Source: VAXT01 sp963698015
Lineage (GTDB): Bacteria; Actinomycetota; Thermoleophilia; Gaiellales; Gaiellaceae
Length of the DNA stretch: 64,000 bases
Direction of reading: 5' to 3'
NCBI GenBank assembly: GCA_963698015.1
Contig: OY969109.1
Location: 248,001 to 312,000 of the forward strand
This document shows, one piece after another, positions 33,398 through 42,062 of this stretch (positions are counted from its first letter, which is position 1; each line of letters opens with the position of its first letter). Both the position numbers and the translations under genes were made by a program. The notes beneath the pieces are model-generated. The model worked only from the letters and a program-made list of their open reading frames with translations, was not told the origin of the DNA and ran no database searches.

Positions 33398-36300
33398 TTA
33401 GGCCTTGGCGATCTGTGGCTCCGCGCTGCCGCCGTCGGCGCGGATCTCGACGGCGAGCACCTCGTCCTTGATCCAGTCCTCGTGCGCGAGGAGGTCCGAG
33501 GCGGCCTGCGGGAGCGTGACCACGATCCGGTCCGTGAGCTCGAGGCCCGCTTCCCTGCGCTTCGCGTTCAGCTCGTGGATCAGATCGAGCACCCGCTTCT
33601 CGACCTCGAGCTCCGGATCGAGCGCCGTGTCGAGCGCAACCGTGATCCCGTCGGCATGCGCGACCGCCCAGCCCTCCTTGCCGACCCGCTCGACGAGAAC
33701 CTCGTCCGCGGAGAGGTCGTGGCCGGCCACGTGGAAGCCCCCGTTCGCCTCCTCGAACTCGCCCGCCTCGAGCGCCGCGCGCACGGCCCCGACCTCCTTT
33801 CCCAGCTTCGGCCCGAGCACGGGCAGGTTCGGCTTCACGCGAAGCTCGGTCGCCTCGACGTCGCCGAACTCGACCTCCTTCACGCGCAACTCCTCGCGGA
33901 GCTCGTCCACGTGCCGCTCCGCCAGCGGCGCTCCCTGCACGACGAGCCGACGCAGCGGCTGCCGCAACGGAAGCTGCGAGCCCGCGCGCGCCTGACGGCC
34001 GAGATCGACGACGCGCCGCGTCTCTCCGACCTCGGCGAGCAGCTGCTCGTCTCGCTCGCGCGCCTCGGGCCAGCGGGTCAGGAAGATCGACTCGGGCTCA
34101 CCCTCCGGCCGCAAGACCTGCCACAAATGCTCCGCGAGGAACGGCATCACCGGCGCGATCACGACCAGCGAGCGCAGGAGCGCCGTCCGCAGCGTCTCCA
34201 GAGCCGCGGCATCGCCGTCCCAGAACCGCCGCCGCGACCGGCGGATGTACCAGTTCGAGAGATCGTCCACGAACGCCTCGAAGGACGCGACGACGTCAGG
34301 CGTCCAGAACCGCTCGTACGCGTCGGTCACCTCGGCGACGAGTTGCTCGACACGCGAGAGGAGCCACCGGTCCAGCGGCTCCAGCTCGCCCACCTCCCCA
34401 CCCGGCGACACGTTCGCGTAGTCGACGAAGAACTTGACCGAGTTCCAGAGCGTGAGCAGCCGTCGCTTGATCTCGTGTGCCGGCCCGTAGCCGAAGTTCA
34501 GGTTCTGACTCGGAACCTGCTCCGAGTACATCCAGCGCATGACGTCCGCGCCCATGCGCTCGATCGCCTCGTTGGCCTCGATCGCGTTCCCGGTCGACTT
34601 GTGCATCTCGCGCCCCGTCTCGTCACGGACGCGCTCGTAGGCGAGCACCCGCTCGTACGGCGCGCGACCCTCGAGCGTCACGGACATGAAGAGCATCGAG
34701 TAGAACCAGAGGCGGATCTGCTCGCGGCTCTCGGAGATCCAGTCGGCCGGGAACCACTGCTCCCAGTACGACTGATCGGGCAGGTCCGCTCCGGACAGTC
34801 CCTGCGAAGCCCCGGTCGCGTAGCCGTGCTCGACCCACTCCGGGTTCTCCCAGCCGAGCGTCGAGAACGGGACGATGCCGGCGTCGAGCCAGGCGTCGCC
34901 GACCTCGGGAATGCGCCGAACCTCCTTCCCGCACCCTTCGCACGTGATGGGGACCTGGTCGATCCAGGGCCGGTGGAGCTCCTGGAGCTGGTCGAGCCCC
35001 GCCGTGGCACGTTCCGCGAGCTCCGCCCGCGAGCCGACCACGTTCAGCAGGCCGCAGTCGCCGCACGGGTAGAACGGCAGCGGGAGGCCGAAGTAGCGCT
35101 TCCGCGAGATGTTCCAGTCGCCCATGTTGCGCAGCCAGTCGTCCATCCGCTTGGAGTAGAAGGCGGGGGTCCACTCGACCGTCGCGTTCGCGTCGAGCAG
35201 CTCCTGGCGGGCCGGGTCGGACGAGATGAACCAGTCGTCGACGACGCGGAAGAGGAGCGGCGTCTTGCAGCGCCAGCAGATCGGGTAGCGGTGCGTGATG
35301 CGCCCCGCCTCGACGAGCAGCTCGCGCTCGCGCAGGTCCTCGATCACCACGTCCTCGACCTCGCCCGTCGAGAGGCCCTCGAGCAGGCCGAAGCCGGGCA
35401 GCATCCGCCCCGACTCGTCGATCGGCACGATCACGGGCAGGTCGTGGATCCGACCGAGCTCGAAGTCCTCGGTGCCGGCTCCCGGCGCGATGTGGACGAT
35501 CCCCGTCCCCTCGGTCAGCGAGACCTCGTCCCACGGGATCACGCGGTGCTCCTTGACCGCGGCGGGCAGGTCGTCGAACGGCCCCTCGTACTCGAGCCCG
35601 ACGAGCTCCTCGCCGCGCGCGACGTGCTCGTAGTCCTCGCCCGTGACCGCGAGCCGCCAGAGGCCGTCGCGGAGCCCGTACTCAGCGTCCAGCTTCACCG
35701 CCGCTGCGACGTTCGCAGGCAGCGTCCACGGCGTCGTCGTCCAGACGACCAGCGCTTCGCCCTCGCGCGACTTCAGCGGGAAGCGGACGAACAACGAGGG
35801 ATGCTCGAGCTCCTGGTAGTTCTCCTCGCCCGCCTGTTCGTGCTGGGAGAGCGACGTCCCGCAGCGCGGGCACCACTGTGTCGAGCGATGCCCCTTGTAG
35901 AGCCACCCGCGCTCGTGGACGGTCTTCAGGAACCGCCAGATGTACTCGATGTTCGTGTCCGAGAACGTGTAGTAGTCGTTGTCCCAGTCCATCCAGCGGC
36001 CGAGCCGCCGGTCCTGGTCGGTGATCACCTCCGCGAACTCGGCGACCCGCTCACGACAGCGCGCGGCGAACTCCGCGAGCCCGTACTCCTCGATCTCGCG
36101 CTTCGAGTTCAGCCCGAGCGACTTCTCGACCTCGACCTCGACCCAGAGGCCCTGGCAATCGAAGCCGTTCTGGTAGCGCTGGTCGAATCCGCGCAGCGCC
36201 TTGTAGCGCTGGAAGACGTCTTTCAGCGTGCGCCCCCAGGCGTGGTGGACGCCCATCGGGTTGTTGGCCGTGATCGGCCCGTCGATGAAGCTCCAGCGCT

Positions 36301-36424
36301 CGCCGCCACGGTTCAGCTCGCGGAGCCGGTCGAAGACGCCCTCGTCGTCCCACCAGGCGAGGACCTCTCGCTCGAGAGCGGCGTGATCGGGCACCGCGGG
36401 CAGGGACTTGAACGTCTGGGCCAT
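33398..36424 (-). CDS. ileS: Isoleucyl-tRNA synthetase
   Basis: 1008 residues from ATG 36424 (MAQTFKSLPAVPDHAALERE). Class I synthetase with an unusual HIGH equivalent (NNPMGVHHAWGRTLKD, HHAW), editing domain TTTPWTLPANVAAAVKLD, a CxxC zinc pair CPRCG and a second (CGDCG, CEGCG), KMSKS equivalent MHKSTGNAIEA, and the C-terminal anticodon domain. Overall size and motif style fit the eukaryote-like type 2 IleS, a class known for low mupirocin sensitivity; type assignment is inference. No T-box leader fits in the 89 bp to the divergent trx gene. Confidence 0.95.
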   Translation of the reverse strand: MAQTFKSLPAVPDHAALEREVLAWWDDEGVFDRLRELNRGGERWSFIDGPITANNPMGVHHAWGRTLKDVFQRYKALRGFDQRYQNGFDCQGLWVEVEVEKSLGLNSKREIEEYGLAEFAARCRERVAEFAEVITDQDRRLGRWMDWDNDYYTFSDTNIEYIWRFLKTVHERGWLYKGHRSTQWCPRCGTSLSQHEQAGEENYQELEHPSLFVRFPLKSREGEALVVWTTTPWTLPANVAAAVKLDAEYGLRDGLWRLAVTGEDYEHVARGEELVGLEYEGPFDDLPAAVKEHRVIPWDEVSLTEGTGIVHIAPGAGTEDFELGRIHDLPVIVPIDESGRMLPGFGLLEGLSTGEVEDVVIEDLRERELLVEAGRITHRYPICWRCKTPLLFRVVDDWFISSDPARQELLDANATVEWTPAFYSKRMDDWLRNMGDWNISRKRYFGLPLPFYPCGDCGLLNVVGSRAELAERATAGLDQLQELHRPWIDQVPITCEGCGKEVRRIPEVGDAWLDAGIVPFSTLGWENPEWVEHGYATGASQGLSGADLPDQSYWEQWFPADWISESREQIRLWFYSMLFMSVTLEGRAPYERVLAYERVRDETGREMHKSTGNAIEANEAIERMGADVMRWMYSEQVPSQNLNFGYGPAHEIKRRLLTLWNSVKFFVDYANVSPGGEVGELEPLDRWLLSRVEQLVAEVTDAYERFWTPDVVASFEAFVDDLSNWYIRRSRRRFWDGDAAALETLRTALLRSLVVIAPVMPFLAEHLWQVLRPEGEPESIFLTRWPEARERDEQLLAEVGETRRVVDLGRQARAGSQLPLRQPLRRLVVQGAPLAERHVDELREELRVKEVEFGDVEATELRVKPNLPVLGPKLGKEVGAVRAALEAGEFEEANGGFHVAGHDLSADEVLVERVGKEGWAVAHADGITVALDTALDPELEVEKRVLDLIHELNAKRREAGLELTDRIVVTLPQAASDLLAHEDWIKDEVLAVEIRADGGSAEPQIAKA

Positions 36425-36513
36425 GGTGTTCGATTCTACGGTCGGCCGGGAACAGCACACCCGGCGCGAGCGTTTGGAAACCTGGACAACGAATTACGAA
36501 AGGAAACCCTGGA

Positions 36514-36855
36514 ATGGCAGATGCGGTGACCGAATCGACCTTCGAGCACGAAGTGCTCCAAGCGGACAAGCCCGTCCTCGTCGACTTCTGGGCGGAATGG
36601 TGCGGGCCTTGCCACGCGGTCGCCCCGATTCTCGACCGGATCGTCGAGGAGCGCCACGGTGAGCTCAAGCTCGTCAAGGTGAACATCGACGAGGAGCCCG
36701 AGATCGCCGAGCGCTACGGGATCGCCTCGATCCCGACGATGGTGCTCTTCAAGGACGGCGAGCCCGCAGCGGCCGCGATCGGCGCGCAACCGAAGACGGC
36801 CCTCGAGACGCAACTCGGGCTGACGCCGGCCCAAACGAACGGCTCGTCGGGCTAG
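36514..36855 (+). CDS. trxA: Thioredoxin
   Basis: Cytoplasmic disulfide reductase. 113 residues, ATG 36514 with AAAGGAAA upstream. Active site VDFWAEWCGPCHAVAPILDR (WCGPC, H in place of the usual K/R after), cis-proline GIASIPTMVLFKDGEP. It is divergent from ileS (89 bp) and convergent with the DUF2231 gene, with 4-bp stop overlap. Confidence 0.96.
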   Translation: MADAVTESTFEHEVLQADKPVLVDFWAEWCGPCHAVAPILDRIVEERHGELKLVKVNIDEEPEIAERYGIASIPTMVLFKDGEPAAAAIGAQPKTALETQLGLTPAQTNGSSG

Positions 36856-37337
36856 GCCCCGGCTTCTTCTCGCTCCGTGGTCGGCTCGTCCACGAGTCGA
36901 AGCACGCGCATGCCGTGCGTGAAGACGATCGCGCCTCCGAGCCAGCCCCCGGTCGCGAGCAGGACGTAGCCGACGAGCGTCAGAACCAGCGATCCACCGC
37001 CGACCGAGCCGCCGGTGTAGTCGGCGTGCCCGGCTCCGGCGGTGATCGCGAACACGACCGTTGCCGCGAGCATCGCGCTCAGGTGGATGGTGGCGGTGCG
37101 CCAGAGCGGCGTCCCGCCCTCGATGTAGAGCCAGTCGGCGAACCCGGTGATCGCCGTCGGGATGGTGAAGACGAGGCCCGTGACGACCGCGAGCCACCAG
37201 GCGGTCGCCGTGTTGTGCTCGCTGACGCCGAGCTTCGAGAGCACGGCCATCGCCGTCGCGAACGTGTAGGCGCCGATCGTCGCCCCGGTCAGCGGGGGGT
37301 GGAACGGGTGCCCGGGAAGGCCCCGTAGGAGATGCAC
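36852..37337 (-). CDS. DUF2231 membrane protein
   Basis: 161 residues from GTG 37337 (VHLLRGLPGHPFHPPLTGAT). Four transmembrane helices. HPFHPPLTGATIGAYTFATA and TAITGFADWLYIEGGTPLWR with TIHLSAML are the DUF2231 signature; the buried histidines suggest a redox or heme role, but the function is unknown. It starts 3 bp after the PqqC-like gene and is probably cotranscribed with it. Confidence 0.82.
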   Translation of the reverse strand: MHLLRGLPGHPFHPPLTGATIGAYTFATAMAVLSKLGVSEHNTATAWWLAVVTGLVFTIPTAITGFADWLYIEGGTPLWRTATIHLSAMLAATVVFAITAGAGHADYTGGSVGGGSLVLTLVGYVLLATGGWLGGAIVFTHGMRVLRLVDEPTTEREEAGA

Positions 37338-37340
37338 GCG

Positions 37341-37931
37341 CTACCTCCTGGCGTCGACTCCGTCCAGCAACGTCCAGTTACCCCTGAGCGCTGCTTCGGC
37401 AACCTCGACCAGGCGGTCGGCGTCCGCGTCGTGGACGAGCTCGAGCTCCCGGCGCGACTCGGCGGCGTGCTCGTGATCGCGCTCGGAGTGCAGCGCAAAG
37501 TACGCGGCGCCGGGCTCGTCGGCCGTGACGCCATAGTGCTCGCCCAGGCCGTCGAGCTTCGCCTGCGAGACCGCCGGCTGGCCGGCCTCGATCGCGTACA
37601 TGACCGCCAGCGCCTCGCGCCGGTTCTCCGGAGCCGTCCAGGCGACCACGCACTCGGCCGTCTCGGCGTCGGGGTCGCGATCCGTCTCGGCGCCGAAGGC
37701 GGCGGCGAACTCGTCCCAGAGCACGACATGCTCGGCCTCCTCGCGCGCGTGCTCCTCGTGGCCGGTCTTCCCGGCCGTGTCGGCGAGCGCGACGACGGCG
37801 TGACGGTACTCGCCCGCGTAGTGCGCCAGCTCGTCGCGGGTCAGCTCACCGCAGCTCCAGCGCTTGTAGAAGGGATGCTCGAGCACGTTCCAGCGCTCGC
37901 GGGCGGCGTCGATCCTCTCGATCAGCTTCAC
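37341..37931 (-). CDS. Heme-oxygenase-like / PqqC-TenA superfamily protein
   Basis: 196 residues from GTG 37931, with a strong AAGGAG site five bases upstream. All-helical: MKLIERIDAARERWNVLEHP, FYKRWSCGELTRDELAHYAG, EYRHAV, EEAEHVVLWDEF, and YFALHSERDHEHAAESRREL with the Glu/His metal-ligand pattern (E, H, D-H-E-H) of iron-containing CADD/PqqC-like oxidases. The exact reaction is unknown. It is coupled to the DUF2231 membrane protein. Confidence 0.78.
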   Translation of the reverse strand: MKLIERIDAARERWNVLEHPFYKRWSCGELTRDELAHYAGEYRHAVVALADTAGKTGHEEHAREEAEHVVLWDEFAAAFGAETDRDPDAETAECVVAWTAPENRREALAVMYAIEAGQPAVSQAKLDGLGEHYGVTADEPGAAYFALHSERDHEHAAESRRELELVHDADADRLVEVAEAALRGNWTLLDGVDARR

Positions 37932-37963
37932 GAAGGCTCCTTTTCCGGGGATTGAGGTCGATG

Positions 37964-38476
37964 CTAACGCGATGGGCGGCTCGCGGCGTCTAGCACCTCA
38001 CGTGTGTGCGGGAACGCCAGGTCATCGTCCGCGATCTCGGACGGCGCGAACCAGCGGAATTCGGCGACGTCGTCGTGCGGTTCGGGCTCGCCCGCCACGA
38101 TGCGAGCCGTCCAGTAGAAGTTGAGCGTCGCGGCCGCCGAGCCGTCGCCGCCGTAACGATCCATCCAGACGCCGAGCAGCTCGAGCGCCTCGATCTCGAC
38201 GCCCGCCTCCTCGCGCAGCTCGCGGTGCAGGCAGTCGAGCGGATGCTCCTCTTCCTCGAGGAAGCCTCCCGGAAGGTCCCACTTGCCCGCGAACGGATCG
38301 ACACCGCGACGGGAGAGCATGACGCGCCCGTCGTCGTCGAGGCAGACGGCGCTCGCGGTCGGCTTCGAGCTCGCGTAGACGCGGAAGCCGCACGCCCCGC
38401 ATTCGACCAGGCCGCTGCCGGGCTCGACCTCGGCTCCGCAGCGCGGGCAGTGCTTCCACTGATCGAGCTCGCCCAC
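37964..38476 (-). CDS. Nudix hydrolase with N-terminal zinc ribbon
   Basis: 170 residues from GTG 38476. KHCPRCGAEVEPGSGLVECGACG is a four-cysteine ribbon; WDLPGGFLEEEEHPLDCLHR followed by ELREEAGVEI is a complete Nudix box (G-x5-E-x7-REUxEExGU). This resembles NudC-type or ADP-ribose-type Nudix proteins; NudC would need an SQPWPFPxS block, which is absent. The start is 18 bp from the divergent cyclic-nucleotide gene, and TATTGT seven bases upstream suggests leaderless transcription. Confidence 0.88.
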   Translation of the reverse strand: MGELDQWKHCPRCGAEVEPGSGLVECGACGFRVYASSKPTASAVCLDDDGRVMLSRRGVDPFAGKWDLPGGFLEEEEHPLDCLHRELREEAGVEIEALELLGVWMDRYGGDGSAAATLNFYWTARIVAGEPEPHDDVAEFRWFAPSEIADDDLAFPHTREVLDAASRPSR

Positions 38477-38494
38477 GTCCGCAACAATAGGCCC

Positions 38495-38875
38495 GTGCCA
38501 CGGTTCGCGACAGCCACGGTCACCGAGCTCGCGCGCATCGGGCTCTTCCAGGAGCTCCCCGGCGAGGTGCTGACGAAGCTCGCCCACAACATGCGCCGCG
38601 CCGACGTGGCGCCCGGCGCCCCGATCGTCCTCGAAGGGGAAGAGGGCGACCACTTCTACGTGATCCTGCGCGGGCTCGTCGCGGTCAGCAACCAGGGCGG
38701 CCTCGGGCCGCGACGGATGCTCCGGCCGGGCGACTACTTCGGCGAGGTCGCGCTGACGATGCACGTGCCCCGCACGGCGTCCGTGACCGCGCTCGTGCCG
38801 ACGACGCTCGCCAGCTGCGACAAGGAGACCTTCGACGAGTACGTCCGTCCGCTCTTTGCGGACGATCCGTCCTAG
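38495..38875 (+). CDS. Cyclic nucleotide-binding domain protein
   Basis: 126 residues, GTG 38495: a stand-alone CAP_ED domain. ELARIGLFQELPGEVLTKLA, APIVLEGEEGDHFYVILRGL, and the phosphate-binding cassette GDYFGEVALTMHVPRTASVT with the conserved R. No DNA-binding helix-turn-helix or kinase domain follows, so it may be a second-messenger adaptor. It is divergent from the Nudix gene. Confidence 0.85.
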   Translation: MPRFATATVTELARIGLFQELPGEVLTKLAHNMRRADVAPGAPIVLEGEEGDHFYVILRGLVAVSNQGGLGPRRMLRPGDYFGEVALTMHVPRTASVTALVPTTLASCDKETFDEYVRPLFADDPS

Positions 38876-38977
38876 GCACGGCCGAGCGACCTTGTAGAGT
38901 CCCCGCCGCGATCGGGCTACCTGTCTGGGGGTTCAGGCAAGGACGAGTAGCGCCGATGGCGAACCCGGGATCGTCCA

Positions 38978-40321
38978 GTGTCTTCCGCGCGCAGAATTCC
39001 GGTGTACCGAGGCCACTTCGGCCCGGCCGAGGCCGAGAGGCTGCTCTGGCGTGCCGGTTTCGGCCCGCGCCCCGGTGAGGAGAAGAGGCTCGCGAGGAAG
39101 GGCCTCCACGGGGCCGTCCATTCCCTGACGCACCCGAAGCGCGACCGCCTCATCGGGCCGAAGCCCGTCGACGACGACGGACACCCGATCGCGCCGATCG
39201 ACGCCTGGGGCCACGACCACCTCTGGTGGCTCGACCGCATGGTTCGCTCCAACCGCCCGCTCGTCGAGCGCATGACGCTCGTCTGGCACGACTGGTTCGC
39301 GACCTCGAACGCCGGGGTGGGCTCGCAGCGGTTGATGCTCCAGCAGAACGGCCTGTTCCGCAGCCACGGGCTCGGCTCGTTCTCGCAGCTGCTGCTGGCG
39401 GTGACCAAAGACCCGGCGATGCTGCTCTGGCTGAACGGCACCGAGAACGAGAAGGGCGAGCCGAACGAGAACTACGGGCGCGAGATGATGGAGCTCTTCA
39501 CGCTCGGCGCGAGCCGCGGCTACTCGGAGCGGGACGTCCGCGAGCAGGCCAGGGCGCTGACCGGCTGGCGGAACGACTGGGACGACGACAAGGGCCCGGT
39601 CAACTTCCGCTACGACCGAAAGCGCCACGACACGGGCACGAAGCGCATCTTCGGGAAGCACGGGCACTTCGACTGGAAGGACTCCTGCCGGCTCGCCGTC
39701 CACCACCCGAAGCACCCCTCGTTCTTCGTCATGAAGCTCTGGAGCTACTTCGTCCCGACCGCTCCGCCGGCCGCGACCCGCCGCGCGCTCGAGTCACTCT
39801 ACGTCCGCCACCACTACGCGATCCGCCCGGTCGTCGAGGCGATCCTCAAGCATCCGGCGCTCTACAACGGCCCGCGCATGGTCAAGCCCCCGGTCGTCTT
39901 TCTCGCCGGGATGCTGCGTGCGCGGCGGCGCGGGATCGACACGGACGCCTGGACGTGGCTCTCGAACCAGGCCGGCCAGCAGCTCTTCTACCCGCCGAAC
40001 GTCGCGGGCTGGGACGACACGCGCTGGCTCGACACGGCGTCGTTCCTCGCGCGCTGGAACCTCGCGGGCCGGATGCTCCGACCTTCGGTGCTGAAGACCG
40101 AGGACAAGGCGCCGCTGAACGCGGAGAAGCTGCTCGACCGTGCGCTCGCGTACTGGGGCCACCCGCGCCTGACGCCGCCGACGAAGCGCGCGCTGAAGTC
40201 TTTCGCCCACCACGCGATCACGGACGCCGACCGGCGCTGGAAGAAGGAGCAGTACCCGCCGCTGATCGAGAACGCGCTCCGCCATCTGATCGCCGTCTCC
40301 CCCGACCAGCAGACCAGCTGA
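38978..40321 (+). CDS. DUF1800 family protein
   Basis: 447 residues from GTG 38978. HFGPAEAERLLWRAGFGPRP, RMTLVWHDWFATSNAGVGSQ, NENYGREMMELFTLGASRGY and YPPNVAGWDDTRWLDTASFL are hallmark DUF1800 blocks. It is always seen paired with DUF1501 proteins, as here; the biochemical function is not established. It overlaps the next start by one base (TGATG). Confidence 0.93.
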   Translation: MSSARRIPVYRGHFGPAEAERLLWRAGFGPRPGEEKRLARKGLHGAVHSLTHPKRDRLIGPKPVDDDGHPIAPIDAWGHDHLWWLDRMVRSNRPLVERMTLVWHDWFATSNAGVGSQRLMLQQNGLFRSHGLGSFSQLLLAVTKDPAMLLWLNGTENEKGEPNENYGREMMELFTLGASRGYSERDVREQARALTGWRNDWDDDKGPVNFRYDRKRHDTGTKRIFGKHGHFDWKDSCRLAVHHPKHPSFFVMKLWSYFVPTAPPAATRRALESLYVRHHYAIRPVVEAILKHPALYNGPRMVKPPVVFLAGMLRARRRGIDTDAWTWLSNQAGQQLFYPPNVAGWDDTRWLDTASFLARWNLAGRMLRPSVLKTEDKAPLNAEKLLDRALAYWGHPRLTPPTKRALKSFAHHAITDADRRWKKEQYPPLIENALRHLIAVSPDQQTS

Positions 40322-41691
40322 TGCCACACCACGACTGCACCGAGCACTCACGTTCCGCCCTTCTGCGCAAGGCCGTCGCACAGGCCGGCGCCGGGCTGCC
40401 CGACATCGAGACGGGGATGCCGCTGCCCGCCGGGACAGGCCTCGACCGCCGCAGCTTCATCGCGCGCTCGGTCGGGATGGCGATCGCCGTCTACGGCGCC
40501 ACGGGGCTCACGCCTCGCGCGCTCGACCACGGAATCGCGCAGGCGCTCGCCGCCGGCCCGTCGAACACGGTGCTCGTCACCGTCTTCCTCGACGGAGGCA
40601 TCGATTCGCTGTCCGTCCTCTTTCCGCACGGGGATCCCGACTACCACCGGCTGCGGCCGAGACTCGCCCTCCCCGACTCCGGGCTCGTCTTCCCGGAGGA
40701 CACGCGCCTGCGCTGGCATCCCTCCGCCGCCGGCTTCCACACGCTGCACGCCGAGGGCAAGCTGGCCGTGCTCCCGGCCGTCGGGTACACGAACGCCGAC
40801 CAGTCGCACTTCACGTCGCGCCACTACTGGGAGGTCGGCGACACCAATCCCCGGCTCCAGACGGGCTGGCTCGGCCGCTACCTCGACCACGTCGGCAAGG
40901 CGGACAACCCGCTTCAGGGAGTGAGCCTCGACGGCGAGCTCTCCCCGTCGCTCGCAACCGCCAAGAAGCCCGTCGCCGCGCTCAGCGGCGCCGGCGACTA
41001 CTCGTTCTGGGCGCCGGGGGTCTACGGCCAGGTCGAGGACCGCATGCTCGCCGCCGTCGGCTCGCTCGGCGCCTCACGCGGGCACGACAAGGTACTCGCG
41101 GGAGCGCGCGAAGTCACCTTCCAGTCGCACCGGCTGCGCCAGCAGCTCGCGCCCTTCAACGGCGGATTCCAACCCCCGGTTCCATACCCGCAGTCGAACA
41201 GCGGCTTCCCGGATCAGATGGCCGGGCTAGCCGCGCTGCTCGCCGCGGGCCTGCCGCTGCACTGCGTCGCCCTGAGCGCGAACGGCGGGTACGACACGCA
41301 CTCGGATCAGGCCCAGGATCTTTCCGACAACCTCGAGCTCGCGAGCAAGACGCTGCTCGCGTTCCAGCGCGACCTCGAGGCGCGCGGGCTCGCGAACCGC
41401 GTCCTGACGCTCGTCTGGTCGGAGTTCGGCCGTCGTGCGGAGGAGAACGGCTCCGACGGCACCGACCACGGGGCCGCCGGGATCGGCCTCCTCATGGGCT
41501 CGCGCGTGCGCGGGACGATGATCGGCGAGTTCCCGGGCCTGAGAGGCGGGCTCGACGAGGACGGCAACCTCAAGGCGACGGTCGACTACCGGACGATCTA
41601 TAGCTCGGTGCTCGAGCAGTGGCTGTCCACCGACGCTGCGGCGGTCATCCCGCACGCGAAGTCGTTCGGGCGGGTGCCGCTCCTGCGATGA
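40321..41691 (+). CDS. DUF1501 family protein with Tat signal
   Basis: 456 residues, ATG 40321. LDRRSFIARSVGMAIAVYGA is a twin-arginine-type signal inside a longer N-terminus. VLVTVFLDGGIDSLSVLFPH, DPDYHRLRPRLALPDSGLVF, YDTHSDQAQDLSDNLE and LVWSEFGRRAEENGSDGTDH match DUF1501, a sulfatase/alkaline-phosphatase-like metalloenzyme fold. Probably exported; substrate unknown. It forms an operon with DUF1800 and a cupredoxin (ATGA). Confidence 0.93.
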   Translation: MPHHDCTEHSRSALLRKAVAQAGAGLPDIETGMPLPAGTGLDRRSFIARSVGMAIAVYGATGLTPRALDHGIAQALAAGPSNTVLVTVFLDGGIDSLSVLFPHGDPDYHRLRPRLALPDSGLVFPEDTRLRWHPSAAGFHTLHAEGKLAVLPAVGYTNADQSHFTSRHYWEVGDTNPRLQTGWLGRYLDHVGKADNPLQGVSLDGELSPSLATAKKPVAALSGAGDYSFWAPGVYGQVEDRMLAAVGSLGASRGHDKVLAGAREVTFQSHRLRQQLAPFNGGFQPPVPYPQSNSGFPDQMAGLAALLAAGLPLHCVALSANGGYDTHSDQAQDLSDNLELASKTLLAFQRDLEARGLANRVLTLVWSEFGRRAEENGSDGTDHGAAGIGLLMGSRVRGTMIGEFPGLRGGLDEDGNLKATVDYRTIYSSVLEQWLSTDAAAVIPHAKSFGRVPLLR

Positions 41692-42062
41692 AGCGGCTCG
41701 GGCTCCTGCTCGTGCTCGTCGCGTCCGCAGGCGCCCTTCCCGCGCAGGCCGCCGCGCCGCTCGGTCGGGTGCAGGTCGTTGCGGTCGAGTTCCACTACCG
41801 GCTGTCGCGGGTGCGCGTCCCCGCCGGCGCGGTCCGGATCGAGCTTGCCAACTTCGGCCAGGACGAGCACAACCTGACGCTGCGGAAAGTCGGCACGACG
41901 AAGGTCATGACCATGTCCGGCGCGCTCCCGGGGAGTCGCGAGACCGCCACCCTTCGCCTCAAGCCGGGGCTCTACGTCCTCAAGTGCACGATGGCCGACC
42001 ACGCGATGCTCGGCATGAAGGCGCAGCTCAGGGTCGTGCCTCGGCGACAACCGCGTCGCTGA
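41688..42062 (+). CDS. Secreted cupredoxin-like copper protein
   Basis: 124 residues. Signal peptide MKRLGLLLVLVASAGALPAQ, then a small beta-barrel. Type-1 copper ligands are recognisable: H in GQDEHNLTLR, and C, H, M in LKCTMADHAMLGMKAQ. The spacing C-x4-H-x4-M resembles plastocyanin/sulfocyanin. Third gene of the DUF1800-DUF1501 operon, suggesting an electron donor or acceptor for the exported enzyme (inference). The 3' end overlaps the convergent hydrolase by 35 bp. Confidence 0.82.
   Translation: MKRLGLLLVLVASAGALPAQAAAPLGRVQVVAVEFHYRLSRVRVPAGAVRIELANFGQDEHNLTLRKVGTTKVMTMSGALPGSRETATLRLKPGLYVLKCTMADHAMLGMKAQLRVVPRRQPRR

Noticed and set aside
36425..36513. T-box or leader upstream of ileS
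   Set aside because: Only 89 bp to a divergent start codon; no specifier stem or antiterminator consensus.
33482..36529. A plus-strand open frame of about 1000 codons opposite ileS
   Set aside because: Antisense mirror of ileS with low-complexity composition; ileS itself is unmistakable.
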